49,167 nt of DNA from Akkermansia muciniphila (lineage in GTDB: Bacteria > Verrucomicrobiota > Verrucomicrobiia > Limisphaerales > SIAT01). Where the stretch lies: assembly GCA_945860945.1 (NCBI GenBank), contig CAMASG010000010.1:1-49167 (forward strand). The letters run 5' to 3'. The notes below the pieces were generated by a model. That model saw nothing but the letters and a program-made list of their open reading frames with translations, made no database searches and had not been told where the DNA came from. The position numbers and the translations under genes are program-made. Position 1 is the stretch's first letter; each line of letters opens with the position of its first letter. Shown here in pieces: positions 48,752 to 49,167 of this stretch.

Positions 48752-49167
48752 ATGATCATCAACTCCAATCCCTCGGCCATCAATTCGGCCCGAGTCCTCG
48801 CCGACTCCAACAAAGCCCTCTCCAAGTCCCTCGCTCGTCTCTCCTCCGGCTCCCGTATCGTGTCGCCGGAAGATGACGCTGCAGGTCTCGCCGTCAGCAC
48901 CAAGTTCAAGGCGGAACTCGCCCGTATCGGCGCCGCCCGCACGAACGTCGGCAACGCCACCTCCTTCTCGCAGACGCAGGATGGCTTTCTCAAGTCCGTT
49001 GATACGGCCCTTCGCCGTATGAGCGAACTGGCGACCCTCGCGACCGATCAGACCAAGGTGGCTTCGGACGTGGCGAACTACGACAGGGAGTTCCAGGAAC
49101 TCAAGTCGTTCATCAAATCGTCTGCCGCCAAGACGTTCAACGGCGTGAGCCTGTTCGGCACCGGCAA
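48752..49167 (+). CDS. fliC: Flagellin, N-terminal part (3' end missing)
   Basis: The frame is open to the window edge; 138 codons are visible. The N-terminal D0/D1 region of flagellin is clear: SLARLSSGSRIVSPEDDAAG at about residues 22-41, then NVGNATSFSQTQDGFLKSVD and the helical MSELATLATDQT, with the typical NGVSLFG near residue 131-137. The start is the ATG at 48752, with AAGGA eight bases upstream. It has a sigma-28 promoter and a leader hairpin (both listed). The protein builds the flagellar filament outside the cell, so the organism is probably motile. Confidence 0.95.
   Translation, partial: MIINSNPSAINSARVLADSNKALSKSLARLSSGSRIVSPEDDAAGLAVSTKFKAELARIGAARTNVGNATSFSQTQDGFLKSVDTALRRMSELATLATDQTKVASDVANYDREFQELKSFIKSSAAKTFNGVSLFGTG

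Overview
The window is high-GC (roughly 60% or more by eye), densely coded bacterial chromosome that most likely comes from a Verrucomicrobiota (PVC-group) member, plausibly the Limisphaerales/Pedosphaera side. The reasons are several protein types typical of that group found together: a BatA/VWA/MoxR operon with a glutamine-amidotransferase-like VWA protein, several secreted sulfatases, DUF1552 and DUF1592-type proteins, a propeller/HEAT/cytochrome c protein, and a pseudopilin with a CMNNxKQIGLA motif. The taxonomic call is inference; there is no rRNA in the window.

Layout. 1-11181 (minus) is a MoxR-type operon: zinc-ribbon MoxR ATPase, DUF58 protein, BatA-like VWA membrane protein, a second VWA/amidotransferase-like membrane protein, a large DUF4175-like membrane protein and a secreted coiled-coil protein cut by the window edge. 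Just upstream are two fused-stop/start M16 peptidase genes, one catalytic and one that has lost its zinc site. 14565-15618 (minus) holds a Nudix hydrolase and an FmdB-type zinc-ribbon protein. 15619-16655 is a 1 kb non-coding stretch with repeats, including ten exact-length 21-bp units. 16656-18461 (plus) is a secreted protein of unknown role; then YjbQ and gap (both minus, gap with a clear terminator). 20272-23275 (plus) is a four-gene operon: ABC ATPase, ABC permease, His/Cys-rich lipoprotein and DUF3299 lipoprotein, probably for metal handling. A secreted xylose-isomerase-like TIM-barrel protein lies convergent to it.

24264-32750 (minus) is a five-gene fatty-acid operon in which every stop overlaps the next start: patatin-like lipase, PaaK-like acyl-CoA ligase, thiolase, hydratase/dehydrogenase fusion and acyl-CoA dehydrogenase, ending in a strong terminator. 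In principle it covers release, activation and complete beta-oxidation of fatty acids. 33052-47143 (minus) is a block of exported catabolic proteins: three sulfatases, an alpha/beta-hydrolase broken by one extra base in a G5 run, a 1228-residue discoidin/propeller/HEAT/cytochrome c protein, a DUF1552 protein, a PA14/DUF1592-type cytochrome lipoprotein and an unknown secreted protein coupled to a sulfatase. It looks built to attack sulfated polymers outside the cytoplasm.

47217-48424 (minus) is a pseudopilin gene with a coupled lipoprotein gene. The window ends inside a plus-strand flagellin gene that has a near-perfect sigma-28 promoter and a hairpin that presents the ribosome-binding site in its loop, the geometry of a CsrA site. 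So the cell is probably flagellated.

No wholly new system can be proven from sequence alone. The strongest leads are the 21-bp near-palindromic repeat array, the flagellin leader, the ABC/DUF3299/lipoprotein operon, and the self-contained lipase-to-beta-oxidation operon.
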